From contig CP033464.1 in assembly GCA_007833815.1 (NCBI GenBank), forward strand, positions 3,466,001 through 3,530,000: 64,000 bases of DNA. Reading direction: 5' to 3'. This DNA comes from Brevibacillus laterosporus (lineage in GTDB: Bacteria; Bacillota; Bacilli; Brevibacillales; Brevibacillaceae). Made by a program: the position numbers and the translations under genes. The notes below the pieces were generated by a model. It was not told the DNA's origin. It worked only from the letters and a program-made list of their open reading frames with translations, and ran no database searches. Below, piece after piece: positions 35,938 through 45,283 of this stretch (position 1 is the stretch's first letter; each line of letters starts with the position of its first letter).

Positions 35938-36472
35938 TAATCAGATGATTTACTGGACTATGTTGGGTCATGAGGAATGGAACCTATACATTGCCGCAAC
36001 GGGTAAGGGACTTTGTTACGTAGGCTCGCAAAATAAGCCGTTCGAAGAATTATCCCATTGGGTAGAAAGGCGTTTTTCTAATGGTGTATTGGTGCATGAC
36101 GATGAGAAATTACAGTTGTATGCAACAGAATTAATTGAGTATTTCCAAGGAGCACGCAAAAGCTTTTCCATACCATTTGATTTCTACGGTACACCATTTC
36201 AGCTTGCTGTATGGAACGCGCTCTGTGGAATACCATATGGGCAAACTCAGTCATATTCGGATATTGCTACTCACATACAAAAACCGTCTTCGGTACGGGC
36301 GGTTGGGGCTGCTATTGGTGCTAATCCAGTTTTAATCACCGTGCCATGTCATCGGGTAATCAGTAAAAATGGTTCACTGACTGGCTATCGAGGTGGGTTG
36401 GATATGAAAACGAAGCTTCTGCAATTGGAAAATGAAAATGTCTTGGTGAAAGGGAGTTCGCTATATGCCTAA
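35921..36472 (+). CDS. adaB: Methylated-DNA-protein-cysteine methyltransferase
   Basis: A 183-residue suicide repair protein that takes the methyl group off O6-methylguanine. Acceptor Cys143 is in VPCHRVI. The Asn hinge, HTH-like FQLAVWNAL and GQTQSYSDIA segments are normal. The start is GTG 35921 with GGAGGTG, inside the end of adaA, so it is translationally coupled. It overlaps the downstream oxygenase gene by 8 bp. Confidence 0.93.
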   Translation: METKNNNQMIYWTMLGHEEWNLYIAATGKGLCYVGSQNKPFEELSHWVERRFSNGVLVHDDEKLQLYATELIEYFQGARKSFSIPFDFYGTPFQLAVWNALCGIPYGQTQSYSDIATHIQKPSSVRAVGAAIGANPVLITVPCHRVISKNGSLTGYRGGLDMKTKLLQLENENVLVKGSSLYA

Positions 36473-37178
36473 TCGCCTTACAGAACGCATTGCCGCGTTA
36501 GATTGGAATTTACTGCAACAGACGCTGGATGAGCAGGGATATGCTGCCATTCCACCAGTATTAGACAGAGATGAATGCAACCAAATTATCAACACGTATG
36601 AGGAAAAAGTCCATTTTCGAAACACGATTCATATGGCCAGATATCGGTTTGGTATTGGGGAGTATAAATATTATCAAGCCCCCCTCCCGGACTTGTTGCA
36701 ACAGCTTCGTGAAGGTTTATATCCTGAACTTGCTAAAACTGCTAATCGATGGTTCAAACAGCTTGGGCGTGAAGCGAATTATCCACCTATGCTACCAGCA
36801 TTTCTTGATAAGTGCCATCAGCAAGGGCAATTACGCTCAACACCGTTGATTCTTAAATATGAAGTTGGTGGATACAACTGTCTGCATCAGGATTTGTATG
36901 GAGATGTGTTCTTTCCGTTTCAGGTGGTATTCGCCCTAAACCAAAAAGAGACGGATTATACAGGCGGAGAGTTTCTGCTAATGGAACAAAGGCCAAGGGC
37001 GCAAAGTAGAGGCCATGTGATTACCTTGGATCAAGGAGCAGGGCTTATCTTTCCAACCAATCATCGCCCTGTACGAGGATCTCGAGGGTATTATAAGACC
37101 ACATTACGGCACGGTGTCAGCACAATTACTTCGGGAACAAGATACACCCTTGGTATTATTTTTCATGACGCTAAGTGA
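36465..37178 (+). CDS. 2OG-Fe(II) oxygenase in the ada operon
   Basis: A 237-residue member of the 2-oxoglutarate/Fe(II) dioxygenase fold. Iron ligands His141 and Asp143 (LHQDLYG) and His216 (LRHGVS), with 2-oxoglutarate Arg226 (TRYTLG). The family (COG3826-like) is often linked with ada genes. By position it is likely an oxidative demethylase for alkylated DNA, functionally like AlkB though not obviously the same subfamily. ATG 36465 overlaps adaB, so it is part of the same message. Substrate is inferred. Confidence 0.82.
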   Translation: MPNRLTERIAALDWNLLQQTLDEQGYAAIPPVLDRDECNQIINTYEEKVHFRNTIHMARYRFGIGEYKYYQAPLPDLLQQLREGLYPELAKTANRWFKQLGREANYPPMLPAFLDKCHQQGQLRSTPLILKYEVGGYNCLHQDLYGDVFFPFQVVFALNQKETDYTGGEFLLMEQRPRAQSRGHVITLDQGAGLIFPTNHRPVRGSRGYYKTTLRHGVSTITSGTRYTLGIIFHDAK

Positions 37179-37246
37179 CTGTATGCTAGCAAGAAAAGCA
37201 AGCGATCATGCACATAAAAAACAAACAGTCAGAAGGGAGGATAGGC

Positions 37247-38071
37247 ATGAAAAGTGAGTTTTTTTACAAGTATCCCAAGACACTTCTTAATAAAGGAACA
37301 GGCTTTCTTTCCGGGTACAGTCATTCTCTGAATCCTTATACCGGCTGTTCATTTGGATGTTCATATTGCTATGTACGCCAAATGCCGGTAGCTACGTTCC
37401 GTAAGGAGGAATGGGGAACTTGGGTTGACATCAAGAGGGAAGCAGCAGAGATATTACGTAAAGAGCTTCGAAGAGCCAAAACCAAAGGGAAGGTAACGAT
37501 TTTCATGTCATCGAGTACAGACCCGTATCAGCCAATCGAGCATAAAGAAAAGGTGACGAGATCCTTTTTGGAGGTCATGGTGCAAGCCCCACCTGATTTT
37601 TTATTCATACAAACTCGGAGTCCTCTTGTTCGTAGAGACATTGATTTATTGTTGCTCTTAAAGGATAAAGTTCGGGTAAGTATGACCGTCGAGACGGATC
37701 GAGAAGATATACGCAAGCATTTTACACCTGATGCACCACCAATTAGCGCTCGGTTAAAAACACTTCAGCTATTGGCAGATGCTGGTATACCAACTCAAGC
37801 AACCATTGCCCCATTACTGCCGAGCAGTGAAGAATTTCCGCATAAGTTAAAGTCGTTGGTTAATCGAATTTGTGTGGATGATTATTTCATGGGAGACGGA
37901 AGTGGAGGGAGACGAACCAGAAATTTGGGCATTGATTCGTTGTACCAAAAGCTGGGCTTAGAACAATGGTATGATCCTTCCGCATATCAAATGATTTATG
38001 ATAGATGTAAAAGTGTTTTTCCCGATGATCAGATTTTTCTAAGTCAGAAGGGTTTCGCTCCTTTTGAATGA
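37247..38071 (+). CDS. Radical SAM protein, spore photoproduct lyase-like
   Basis: A 274-residue radical SAM enzyme. The 4Fe-4S cluster is Cys34-x3-Cys38-x2-Cys41 (CSFGCSYC). NPYTGC before it and SSSTDPYQPIE after it are typical of SPL-family/Rv2578c-like proteins. It is shorter than true SplB and lacks its usual C-terminal Cys, so the substrate is unknown. ATG 37247 follows AGAAGGGAGGATAGGC, 68 bp after the oxygenase gene. It is the last gene of the ada operon, with a terminator behind it. Confidence 0.8.
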   Translation: MKSEFFYKYPKTLLNKGTGFLSGYSHSLNPYTGCSFGCSYCYVRQMPVATFRKEEWGTWVDIKREAAEILRKELRRAKTKGKVTIFMSSSTDPYQPIEHKEKVTRSFLEVMVQAPPDFLFIQTRSPLVRRDIDLLLLLKDKVRVSMTVETDREDIRKHFTPDAPPISARLKTLQLLADAGIPTQATIAPLLPSSEEFPHKLKSLVNRICVDDYFMGDGSGGRRTRNLGIDSLYQKLGLEQWYDPSAYQMIYDRCKSVFPDDQIFLSQKGFAPFE

Positions 38072-38091
38072 AGAAAACAATTCTTAGCATG

Positions 38092-38119
38092 TAGCGTCCT
38101 TAATGGAGGCTATTTTTTT
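38092..38119 (+). terminator. Intrinsic terminator of the ada operon
   Basis: TAGCGTCC and GGAGGCTA arms with a 5-nt loop, then seven T. Confidence 0.75.
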
Positions 38120-38221
38120 GTGCCACCAAGGGAGGAACCGCATCTGAAGAGTAATAACATATAAATGCACATCCAAGTAGAGCATTCTTGTTTCACAAAT
38201 CATTGAGGACTCAATCGAAAT

Positions 38222-38255
38222 AAAAGCCAAAGCGACTATTTCCCGCTTTGGCTTT
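38222..38255 (-). terminator. Intrinsic terminator overlapping a stop codon
   Basis: AAAGCCAAAGCG and CGCTTTGGCTTT arms, with TTTTATTTC on the minus strand after the stem. The right arm includes the last codons of the lipoprotein gene. Confidence 0.75.
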
Positions 38256-38784
38256 CAAAATCTAACTCTTGTTGGTGTACTAAATCTTGGTTGTAATACA
38301 CCTTGACATTTAGCTTCTGTTTAGAGTAGAGAAACTTCTTTATCTCTGCTTCTTCAATTCCAAATATACCTGCACTCGCTAGATATAGACCCTTATTAGT
38401 ATCAAGTGTTGCAGGAACACTCATTGAAGCAGAAAAATATTGCAATAATTCAGATTGGCTTTCATTAAATACAATTTCAAACGTAATCTTTTTTAAATAT
38501 TCAGGACGTAATGGCTTTTCATCATCTGTAAACTCAATATAAAAAGCTACTCCCTTAAACTCTCCTGATTCGCCTTTAGATACGGCTTGCTGTGCGCTTA
38601 TTTTTGTGATTTTTAAGCCATCGATAATCTTTTGGTCTTTAAGATATTGCTTACTTTGAGGAGATTTGGAAAGTTCTAAAGGCGCAGGTACTGGTGGATC
38701 TCTTTGTATCTTATTCCCTGCTTCTTCACAGGAGACTAAAAGGAAAAAACACAGTAACAAAATAACTGATGATTTTTTTACCAT
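38236..38784 (-). CDS. Lipoprotein, unknown function
   Basis: A 182-residue protein with a lipoprotein signal (VILLLCFFLLVSC, Cys at about 19), a proline-rich spacer (RDPPVPAPLE) and a beta-rich domain with GEFKGVAFYIEFTDDE and KLNVKVYYNQDLVHQQ. It is exported and membrane-anchored. It is the second gene of a pair, 5 bp after a secreted protein. AAAAGG lies directly against the ATG, so translation probably depends on coupling. No family is recognised. Confidence 0.65.
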   Translation of the reverse strand: MVKKSSVILLLCFFLLVSCEEAGNKIQRDPPVPAPLELSKSPQSKQYLKDQKIIDGLKITKISAQQAVSKGESGEFKGVAFYIEFTDDEKPLRPEYLKKITFEIVFNESQSELLQYFSASMSVPATLDTNKGLYLASAGIFGIEEAEIKKFLYSKQKLNVKVYYNQDLVHQQELDFESQSGK

Positions 38785-38789
38785 CCTTT

Positions 38790-39491
38790 TTAATTATGAT
38801 CAACTGGATAAGTTTCTTCTTTTGGCTTCTCTACACTAGATACTGTTTGCGTGCTGTTAAAGTATTGCTCATCTTCTATATAAGCATTCCCATTAAATTT
38901 CTTATAAACATCATACTTCTTTATCTTTACAGTATATCTATCATAGCCAATAGCCCCGTAATAATCTCGCGTACGATATTTCGAGTTCTCTGGTGGACCG
39001 CCAAAAGTTAAATCAGATGTAAACGTGCCTGTGTAAGATCCACTAGCCGTACAATTCAAACCTAGGCTTATTACTTTGAATAAATCTCCACTAACCGAAC
39101 TGTTAATCTGCACAGAACCAGTTACGCTTACTGTCTTACCTAAACGTACCGTCTGTCCTCTTGCAACACTAATTAAAAACTTATCTGCTGTACGTGACAA
39201 CGAATTATACTTTGTTATTGTACCTGAATCAAATGCATAGTAAGAATGGCTATATTCCTCACGTATAACACCTTTTGTATCTACTCCATATTGTGTTGGA
39301 GATGTTCTGGAACTACCTACTAATGGCAGATCTACGAATTCAACTTTCGCGTCATAGTTAAACGTTGGTTCTTTATTTTCACTTGCATGTACTTGTGTTT
39401 CACCATAATCTTCCGCATGTACTGATGGAGCCATTGAGCTGAGTAAAATAACAGCTATCGCACTTGATTTAAGAATCCTTTTCACGGACAT
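38790..39491 (-). CDS. Secreted beta-rich protein, unknown
   Basis: A 233-residue protein with a signal peptide (1-26, cleavage after SVHA) and a mature part rich in Ser, Thr, Tyr and Gly. It contains SRTADKFLISVARGQTV and a strand-rich middle (TVSVTGSVQINSSVSGD). There are no transmembrane or anchor motifs, so it is likely released or held by the lipoprotein encoded 5 bp downstream. ATG 39491 follows AAGAAGGTGTATTC. Composition resembles small spore- or surface-associated proteins, but I do not recognise the family. Confidence 0.65.
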   Translation of the reverse strand: MSVKRILKSSAIAVILLSSMAPSVHAEDYGETQVHASENKEPTFNYDAKVEFVDLPLVGSSRTSPTQYGVDTKGVIREEYSHSYYAFDSGTITKYNSLSRTADKFLISVARGQTVRLGKTVSVTGSVQINSSVSGDLFKVISLGLNCTASGSYTGTFTSDLTFGGPPENSKYRTRDYYGAIGYDRYTVKIKKYDVYKKFNGNAYIEDEQYFNSTQTVSSVEKPKEETYPVDHN

Positions 39492-39830
39492 GAATACACC
39501 TTCTTTACATTATTTTGTGATAATTATGAAAAATAACATCCTTTTAATTCCTATTTTACTAACTATTACTATATATCATTCTTCAAAAAAACCTATATTG
39601 AGAAAAATAGTAAAAAAACACTCCCACTTTTTTTGAAGGAATGCTTCTACAAATAAAAAATGCCTTGGTTGGCAAATTCTCTAAATCTCTGCGGATGAGA
39701 ATGTACTTGCTAAAGAATATTACGTTACCTTACGTGATATCTATTAATGAAGGAAGCTGTTGAAACTTTTTTTAATCAGACAGGGAATGCAAGAATCTTA
39801 TGATCTCACGAATGTTAGGGGTGTAGGCAT
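39492..39830. other. Divergent intergenic region
   Basis: A 339-bp AT-rich region between the minus-strand secreted-protein operon and the plus-strand S9 peptidase. No gene is seen; promoters for both should lie here, but I could not fix the boxes. Confidence 0.4.
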
Positions 39831-42164
39831 ATGTCAAGCATTGTTACTCATGAGCATTATACGCGTGCTGAAAAACTTCTTTCAACTAACACCAGCAAAT
39901 ATGTTTTTAACAGTCGTGTAGAGCCTAACTGGCTGGGTCAGACGAATAAGTTCTGGTATGTTAGGGATTTGAGAAAAGGGGACGAGCGAGGGAAACAGTT
40001 TATGCTAGTTGATCCTGAGCTAAAGACTTGCAAACCGGCTTTTGATCATAAACGATTATCCCTTGCTCTTTCAGAGGTTTTAGGTCAAACGTGCGATCCA
40101 GATAATTTGCCCTTCAATCAGTTCGAATACGTGAATAAAGAAAATTCCATTACCTTTCAAATCGAAACGACTCAATGGACCTGTGATCTTGAGGAATATC
40201 TCTGTAAAAAAGTCAAAATCGTTGAGACACCAGATGCTAGGGGAGAACTTTTGTCCCCGGATGGGCGCTGGGCGGCATTCACAAAGGACTATAATCTTTT
40301 TGTACGTTCTGTTGTAACCGAGAAGATTCTTCAGCTTACCGAAGATGGTCAACCCTATTACGATTACGGATCTCCCGTACAGTCAGAAATCACCCTATTA
40401 ACCAATCAATTGAATAGGCAAAAGCCTCCACCTACAGCCATATGGTCACCAGATTCGAAAAAATTGTTGACGCATCGAATGGATCAACGACTGGTACGTG
40501 AGTTGTATCTAGTACAGTCCGTACTCAATGTTGAAGAATTACGGCCAGCTCCACATACGTATCGCTACTCGATGCCTGGGGACAAGCACATTGCGCAGGC
40601 AGAATTAGTAATTTGTGATATTGAAAAAAGAACAATCGTTCCGTTGAACACGGAACCTCTGCCTGTTCACTCAGATTCACCACTTACACCAGGATTACAA
40701 TTGGCAGGCTGGTCAAAGGCTAGTGACCAAGTGTACTTTGTGCGTATCGCCCGAGATTATAAGTCAGCTCAATTTGTTGTCGCAGATGTGAAAAATGGTT
40801 CAACCAGAACACCTTTGGAAGAAAAAACAGACACCTTCTTGGACTTTGACATTTTTCATATAGGTGATATCGCTCCTGGGCAAGGTATGTGCAACCCGAA
40901 TATCCGCCTGTTGGATGATGCTAAGTCGTTCATCTGGCACTCGGAACGAGATGGCTGGTCTCATCTCTACCTCTATGACAGTTATACAGGCAAGCTCAAG
41001 AACCGGATTACCAGTGGACCGTGGGTGGTACGTCGTCTTCTTGAATTAGATGAACAAAATGGATTCATATACTTCACGGCAGGAGGGAGAGAGATCGCGC
41101 GCGATCCTTATTATCAGCACTTGTACCGTGTCCGATTGGATGGTACAGAACTAACCCTATTAACACCAGAAAATGCTGAGCACATCATAAGTTTTTCTCC
41201 TGACCTGCAGTATTTCGTAGATACCTATTCACGGATTGACCTGCCGCCCATTTCCGTTCTGCGGGCAGCAGATGGACGACTGATTCGCGAGTTAGAACAT
41301 GCTGATGTTGAAATGCTTTTAGAACTTGGATATCAGATGCCGGAGCGTATTACCGTCAAGGCTCGTGATGGTATAACCGATTTATACGGAATTATGGTTC
41401 GCCCAGCTAAGTTTGACTCTGCGCGTAAATACCCGGTGATCGACTACGTATATGGTGGCCCTCAACGTATTAATACTCCAAAGATTTTTTGTGGTGAGGC
41501 ATTAATGGGAGGTTTAGACCTGCTCGGAGGGGCACAACAGTTTGCTCAGCTTGGGTTCGTAACAATCATTTTGGATGGCTTGGGTACGCCTTACCGTCAC
41601 AAGGCCTTTCACGATGTTACGTATGGAAAGCTCGAGGAAGCTGCTGGACTGGCAGATCATGTAACAGGGATCAGGCAGTTAGCTAAGAGGTATCCTTTCA
41701 TAGACCTAGATCGGATTGGAGTTTGGGGTTTATCTGGAGGGGGATATGCTTCGACCCGTGCGATCCTCCTTTATCCAGATTTTTATAAGGTGGCCGTATC
41801 GGTTAGCGGTAACCACGATCAACGGATATACATGTCTCTGTGGGGGGAACGATACCAAGGAGAGTATGATTTGGAGCTATACAGAAAGCAAGATAATACA
41901 ACCCTTGTTGATAATCTCAAAGGCAATCTGCTGTTGGTACACGGAGAGGTTGACGATAATGTCCATCCTGGCCATACATTTAGGATGGTAGATGCTCTAA
42001 TCAAGGCGAACAAGGATTTCGATTTGTTGATTATGCCTAATCGAAAACATTCCTTCAGCTTGCACCCGTATTTTATTCGTAAAAAATGGAACTATTTTGT
42101 TAAGCATCTAATGGGTATGGAGCCTCCAAAGGAATACATCATTGGGAGGGAGGAGAGAAAATGA
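39831..42164 (+). CDS. S9 family peptidase (dipeptidyl peptidase IV-like)
   Basis: A 777-residue two-domain serine peptidase without a signal peptide, so cytoplasmic. About 1-500 is the beta-propeller domain (TAIWSPDSKKLL and FIWHSERDGWSHLYL are typical DPP IV propeller segments). About 510-777 is the alpha/beta-hydrolase domain, with nucleophile Ser635 in GLSGGGYAS, the acid in EVDDNVHPG and His in PNRKHSF. It cleaves short peptides, probably after proline. The ATG has AGGGGTGTAGGCAT upstream. It is followed by a strong terminator and is the last host-type gene before the phage-like cluster. Confidence 0.88.
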   Translation: MSSIVTHEHYTRAEKLLSTNTSKYVFNSRVEPNWLGQTNKFWYVRDLRKGDERGKQFMLVDPELKTCKPAFDHKRLSLALSEVLGQTCDPDNLPFNQFEYVNKENSITFQIETTQWTCDLEEYLCKKVKIVETPDARGELLSPDGRWAAFTKDYNLFVRSVVTEKILQLTEDGQPYYDYGSPVQSEITLLTNQLNRQKPPPTAIWSPDSKKLLTHRMDQRLVRELYLVQSVLNVEELRPAPHTYRYSMPGDKHIAQAELVICDIEKRTIVPLNTEPLPVHSDSPLTPGLQLAGWSKASDQVYFVRIARDYKSAQFVVADVKNGSTRTPLEEKTDTFLDFDIFHIGDIAPGQGMCNPNIRLLDDAKSFIWHSERDGWSHLYLYDSYTGKLKNRITSGPWVVRRLLELDEQNGFIYFTAGGREIARDPYYQHLYRVRLDGTELTLLTPENAEHIISFSPDLQYFVDTYSRIDLPPISVLRAADGRLIRELEHADVEMLLELGYQMPERITVKARDGITDLYGIMVRPAKFDSARKYPVIDYVYGGPQRINTPKIFCGEALMGGLDLLGGAQQFAQLGFVTIILDGLGTPYRHKAFHDVTYGKLEEAAGLADHVTGIRQLAKRYPFIDLDRIGVWGLSGGGYASTRAILLYPDFYKVAVSVSGNHDQRIYMSLWGERYQGEYDLELYRKQDNTTLVDNLKGNLLLVHGEVDDNVHPGHTFRMVDALIKANKDFDLLIMPNRKHSFSLHPYFIRKKWNYFVKHLMGMEPPKEYIIGREERK

Positions 42165-42547
42165 ATGTATGTTTCATGCTACTAATATAGTCACATAGCC
42201 ATGCGATACACAATGATAGCTAATACTATCTAAATTGTTCATTTCCTTGGACTTACTTGGCAAACGTTAAAATGAATAATCATTAAAAAGCAAGGAACGA
42301 TTACGTCCATTGGATAATCGTACCTTGCTTTTTCTTATAATTGAGTATAAGTGAGGTGGTTCACGTGATGTAACATTCCACATAACTTGTTTAACTTCTA
42401 CTAAATAATTCTTGCAATATATCTGTTACCTCGTGATAGGAAGAAGGCGTGAATGTACTCTGCTGCAAACGGCTACCACTTATTTTACGCGATGTAAAAC
42501 AAGAAGTAATAGAATCTCACATTAACATATTTGGAGGGGGCATAAAC
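42165..42547. other. Boundary region between host genes and the phage-like cluster
   Basis: Holds the S9 terminator and about 210 bp of AT-rich DNA before the TTG start at 42548. No gene and no clear attachment repeat are seen. The reading frame of the next gene is open from 42449 without a binding site. Confidence 0.45.
42286..42335 (+). terminator. Strong intrinsic terminator
   Basis: AAAGCAAGG-ACGATTA pairs with TAATCGT-CCTTGCTTT (one bulged A on each side), then TTTCTT. It isolates the host S9 gene from the downstream cluster. Confidence 0.85.
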
Positions 42548-42934
42548 TTGTCTGGAGCATCTAATTTCGCTAGTTACATTGTAGGGGGTAGACTAGACCC
42601 ACCTTTTATGCCAACGAAGACAAACCCATTTATCGAAGGCATCATGATCGAGTCTAAAGGCATAGGTAAGACAGTAAAGCAATACACAGTAGTAGCCGAT
42701 GCTGAACTACTGGCAGTATCTGTTGGCGCTTCATTCTACGAACCAAGAGACCATTGGAACCTACATGTAGGTAATCATACAGTATGTCAAAATATTTTTA
42801 CAAAGGATTTACCCGAAGGCATGTATTTTACAGCCATTATCCCAACACCTAAGGATACGATAATTCAATTTGAGTATTTCAATGAGGGAGGCACTAACAA
42901 ATACGTTTGGGTGAATTACCAAATGCTGAAGTAA
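42548..42934 (+). CDS. Phage-like structural protein, 128 residues
   Basis: First gene of the same-strand cluster. The TTG at 42548 has GGAGGGGG 7 nt upstream. The frame is open 33 codons further upstream, but that part is not compositionally similar. Sequence: SGASNFASYIVGGRLDPPFM, then beta-strand-rich segments ending KYVWVNYQMLK. No signal peptide. It resembles small virion or receptor-binding accessory proteins in style only; I do not recognise the family. Confidence 0.55.
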   Translation: MSGASNFASYIVGGRLDPPFMPTKTNPFIEGIMIESKGIGKTVKQYTVVADAELLAVSVGASFYEPRDHWNLHVGNHTVCQNIFTKDLPEGMYFTAIIPTPKDTIIQFEYFNEGGTNKYVWVNYQMLK

Positions 42935-42947
42935 AGAGGGTGGGAAT

Positions 42948-45263
42948 ATGACAAAAGAATCTAATGCTCAGCCGTGGATAGAGATGTTAATAAATGAGAG
43001 ATTCATATTAACAGATTTGGCAGGGATATTGACTGCAAATGGCTGGACAAAGGTAGATGAATTTACTAAGATCGTGTATCCATCATCCTTAACTAAACCA
43101 GCAATAAAAAAGCTAACCCTACCGCAATCACAGAAATATGTAGACTTGCCTGAGATGGCATACAACGTAGATGTACATATTTATCTGGACGACAACCGTA
43201 TTTCATCTGATGACTACGCAGCAGAAGAGAAAGAGAATGGTGGATTACGTATCACGTTCAACCCTGATGTAGAAGGTAAAGTTGAGATTTACTACAGCAC
43301 AATAAAACCCACAGATGAGATAGAGTTCCATGTAGCGAAACACATCATCATTAGAAATGCATCAGGCAATGAGTTCGGAATGGCGCTGTATACTCCAATC
43401 AAAGAATCTATTAAAAAAACAAGAGAGAAGATTCCATTTGCTATCCCTTCTAAGAACGGAACTACATGGGACTCTAACTTGGAGCCTCAGGATGAGGGTA
43501 TGTTTGAGTGGGTAGAGAAGATAGCAGAAGACTTCTACGAGAAGCACACCCTATACTTCTATCAACTAGAGAGATATGTAGCAACTGGTAACTTTCTAGT
43601 CGGGTGGGACAATAACAAGGAACTCAAGAGAATGGCTTTGGATGTAGAGGTACAACAAAGCATGTGGGACGTAAAAGGTGATGGGAAGGTACTTGAGCAC
43701 GTCGTAAGTAAAGAGAAACCACTAAATTACCAGTCACCCATTACTGTAGCCAGAACAAGAATACACCAGCTAGAGGAAACCGTAACCATTGCTGAAATGC
43801 GCACAAAGCTGACCAACTGGTGGGAAGACAGTAAAGTACGAGTTCTAGGGTTTGTTGACTCTAAATCAGCGATGTTAATTCTATTAGCTGACACCGCTCC
43901 TATATGGGATAGAAACGCAGTACCATCTATACCAATTTACATGGGAGACTTCGATGAGCTAGGCAAGGATAAGGAGGCAGTCAACAGGTCATTTATGTTT
44001 GATTTCTACGGGCAGTCTGCAAAAAACGGAACTGTCGTAGCAAACAAGCCGATGGTCAGTGGGGAGTCGACTGTTAAAGTATGGGCAGTAGGTGACTTGG
44101 GTCGTCACAATCAAAATGAGAATATCAGATTGGAAATAGGTGGACACACAATTACTACCATAACAACACCTACCAAAAAAGACCCAACAACCACAACAAA
44201 AGACAAGGCCTACTTTGTAGGTGAGTTTAGTCTATATAACATTCAAGGTAGAAGTGCATTAGATATAAAGCTAACACCGTCTACCAATATTGGAGGGTAC
44301 AGTCCTGTAGCCGCCAGAGTTTGGTTAGAGTTTGATATTCAAACAAGCCACGAAGAGAAAAGTCCATCCGCTCTATTTGCAGGTACAGCACACTATTCTA
44401 AAGGGAATCTTACATCTGCTTTACATGCATCTGCTACGTTTGACTACAACGACTACGAGGACAGTAATCAGCAAGAAATTATTCTTCCTATATTAAAGGA
44501 TTATCCCCACTTTCCAAGCAATGGGATTGATTCCATTATGGTAAAGAGAACTAAGTTTGGAGCTAGATATCAAGCACACTACCTTATGTGGAACATACCG
44601 CCAAACACGATGCCTCCAGCTAGAATAGGAAATAATGGCGGGATGCACCCAAGAGCATGGAGAGACGCAGAGAACCCTTCTTACAAATACCAGTTTAGCC
44701 CTTCAAGGTATAGTGACAAGGCCCACACATCTAGAGCATTGATAGTACACCCTGAAGATGGAAAATATGGAACGTTGAGAAATGTTATTTTGGTGTCTCC
44801 CCTAACTATAATGAATGGTGACGAATTGAAAGAGGCAGATAAGAAATGTGAGGATGGCGTTAACACGTACAAGATTTATTCCTACTACTTGGTCGAAGGC
44901 ATATCGCCACTAACGAAAAGAGCAAGTACGGCTTATGCTCCAGCAGGTCTAGGAATTCTAAAAGAAGGTTATACATTACCGCCAGCAGAGCCAGAACCAG
45001 AACCACTAGAGGTAATAATATCTCCTATACGAGCGGAGACCACTGTAGGAGAGGAATTTAGATTTAGTGTTGACTACAGCACTCAACCACCAATAAAAGA
45101 CTATAAGTGGGCAAAGCCTGACTCTGCGAGGATCGACAGATTTAATGAAAACGAGGCGTACATCATCTTTAATCAAGCAGGAACATTTACTGTTACTTTT
45201 AATGTAGTCAATGTGCAAGGACAAAAAGGCTCTTCAACAGCAACAATAGTAGTTAAGGAGTAA
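42948..45263 (+). CDS. Large virion-type protein A (paralogue series) with C-terminal Ig/PKD domain
   Basis: A 771-residue protein. N-terminal WIEMLINERFILTDLAGILT is shared in pattern with the next two large genes. A small beta-hook (about 65-125) follows. The central region has a WWEDSKV segment. The strongest block is near 520-660: FGARYQAHYLMWNIPP, PRAWRDAENPSYKYQFSPSRYS, then YYLVEGISPLTKR. After a PEPEPEP linker (about 675), an Ig/PKD-like domain (about 680-770) ends the chain. No signal peptide. ATG follows AAAGAGGGTGGGAAT. Probably part of the tail or baseplate. Confidence 0.6.
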   Translation: MTKESNAQPWIEMLINERFILTDLAGILTANGWTKVDEFTKIVYPSSLTKPAIKKLTLPQSQKYVDLPEMAYNVDVHIYLDDNRISSDDYAAEEKENGGLRITFNPDVEGKVEIYYSTIKPTDEIEFHVAKHIIIRNASGNEFGMALYTPIKESIKKTREKIPFAIPSKNGTTWDSNLEPQDEGMFEWVEKIAEDFYEKHTLYFYQLERYVATGNFLVGWDNNKELKRMALDVEVQQSMWDVKGDGKVLEHVVSKEKPLNYQSPITVARTRIHQLEETVTIAEMRTKLTNWWEDSKVRVLGFVDSKSAMLILLADTAPIWDRNAVPSIPIYMGDFDELGKDKEAVNRSFMFDFYGQSAKNGTVVANKPMVSGESTVKVWAVGDLGRHNQNENIRLEIGGHTITTITTPTKKDPTTTTKDKAYFVGEFSLYNIQGRSALDIKLTPSTNIGGYSPVAARVWLEFDIQTSHEEKSPSALFAGTAHYSKGNLTSALHASATFDYNDYEDSNQQEIILPILKDYPHFPSNGIDSIMVKRTKFGARYQAHYLMWNIPPNTMPPARIGNNGGMHPRAWRDAENPSYKYQFSPSRYSDKAHTSRALIVHPEDGKYGTLRNVILVSPLTIMNGDELKEADKKCEDGVNTYKIYSYYLVEGISPLTKRASTAYAPAGLGILKEGYTLPPAEPEPEPLEVIISPIRAETTVGEEFRFSVDYSTQPPIKDYKWAKPDSARIDRFNENEAYIIFNQAGTFTVTFNVVNVQGQKGSSTATIVVKE

Positions 45264-45283
45264 ATAAAAAGGAGTGTATATAA

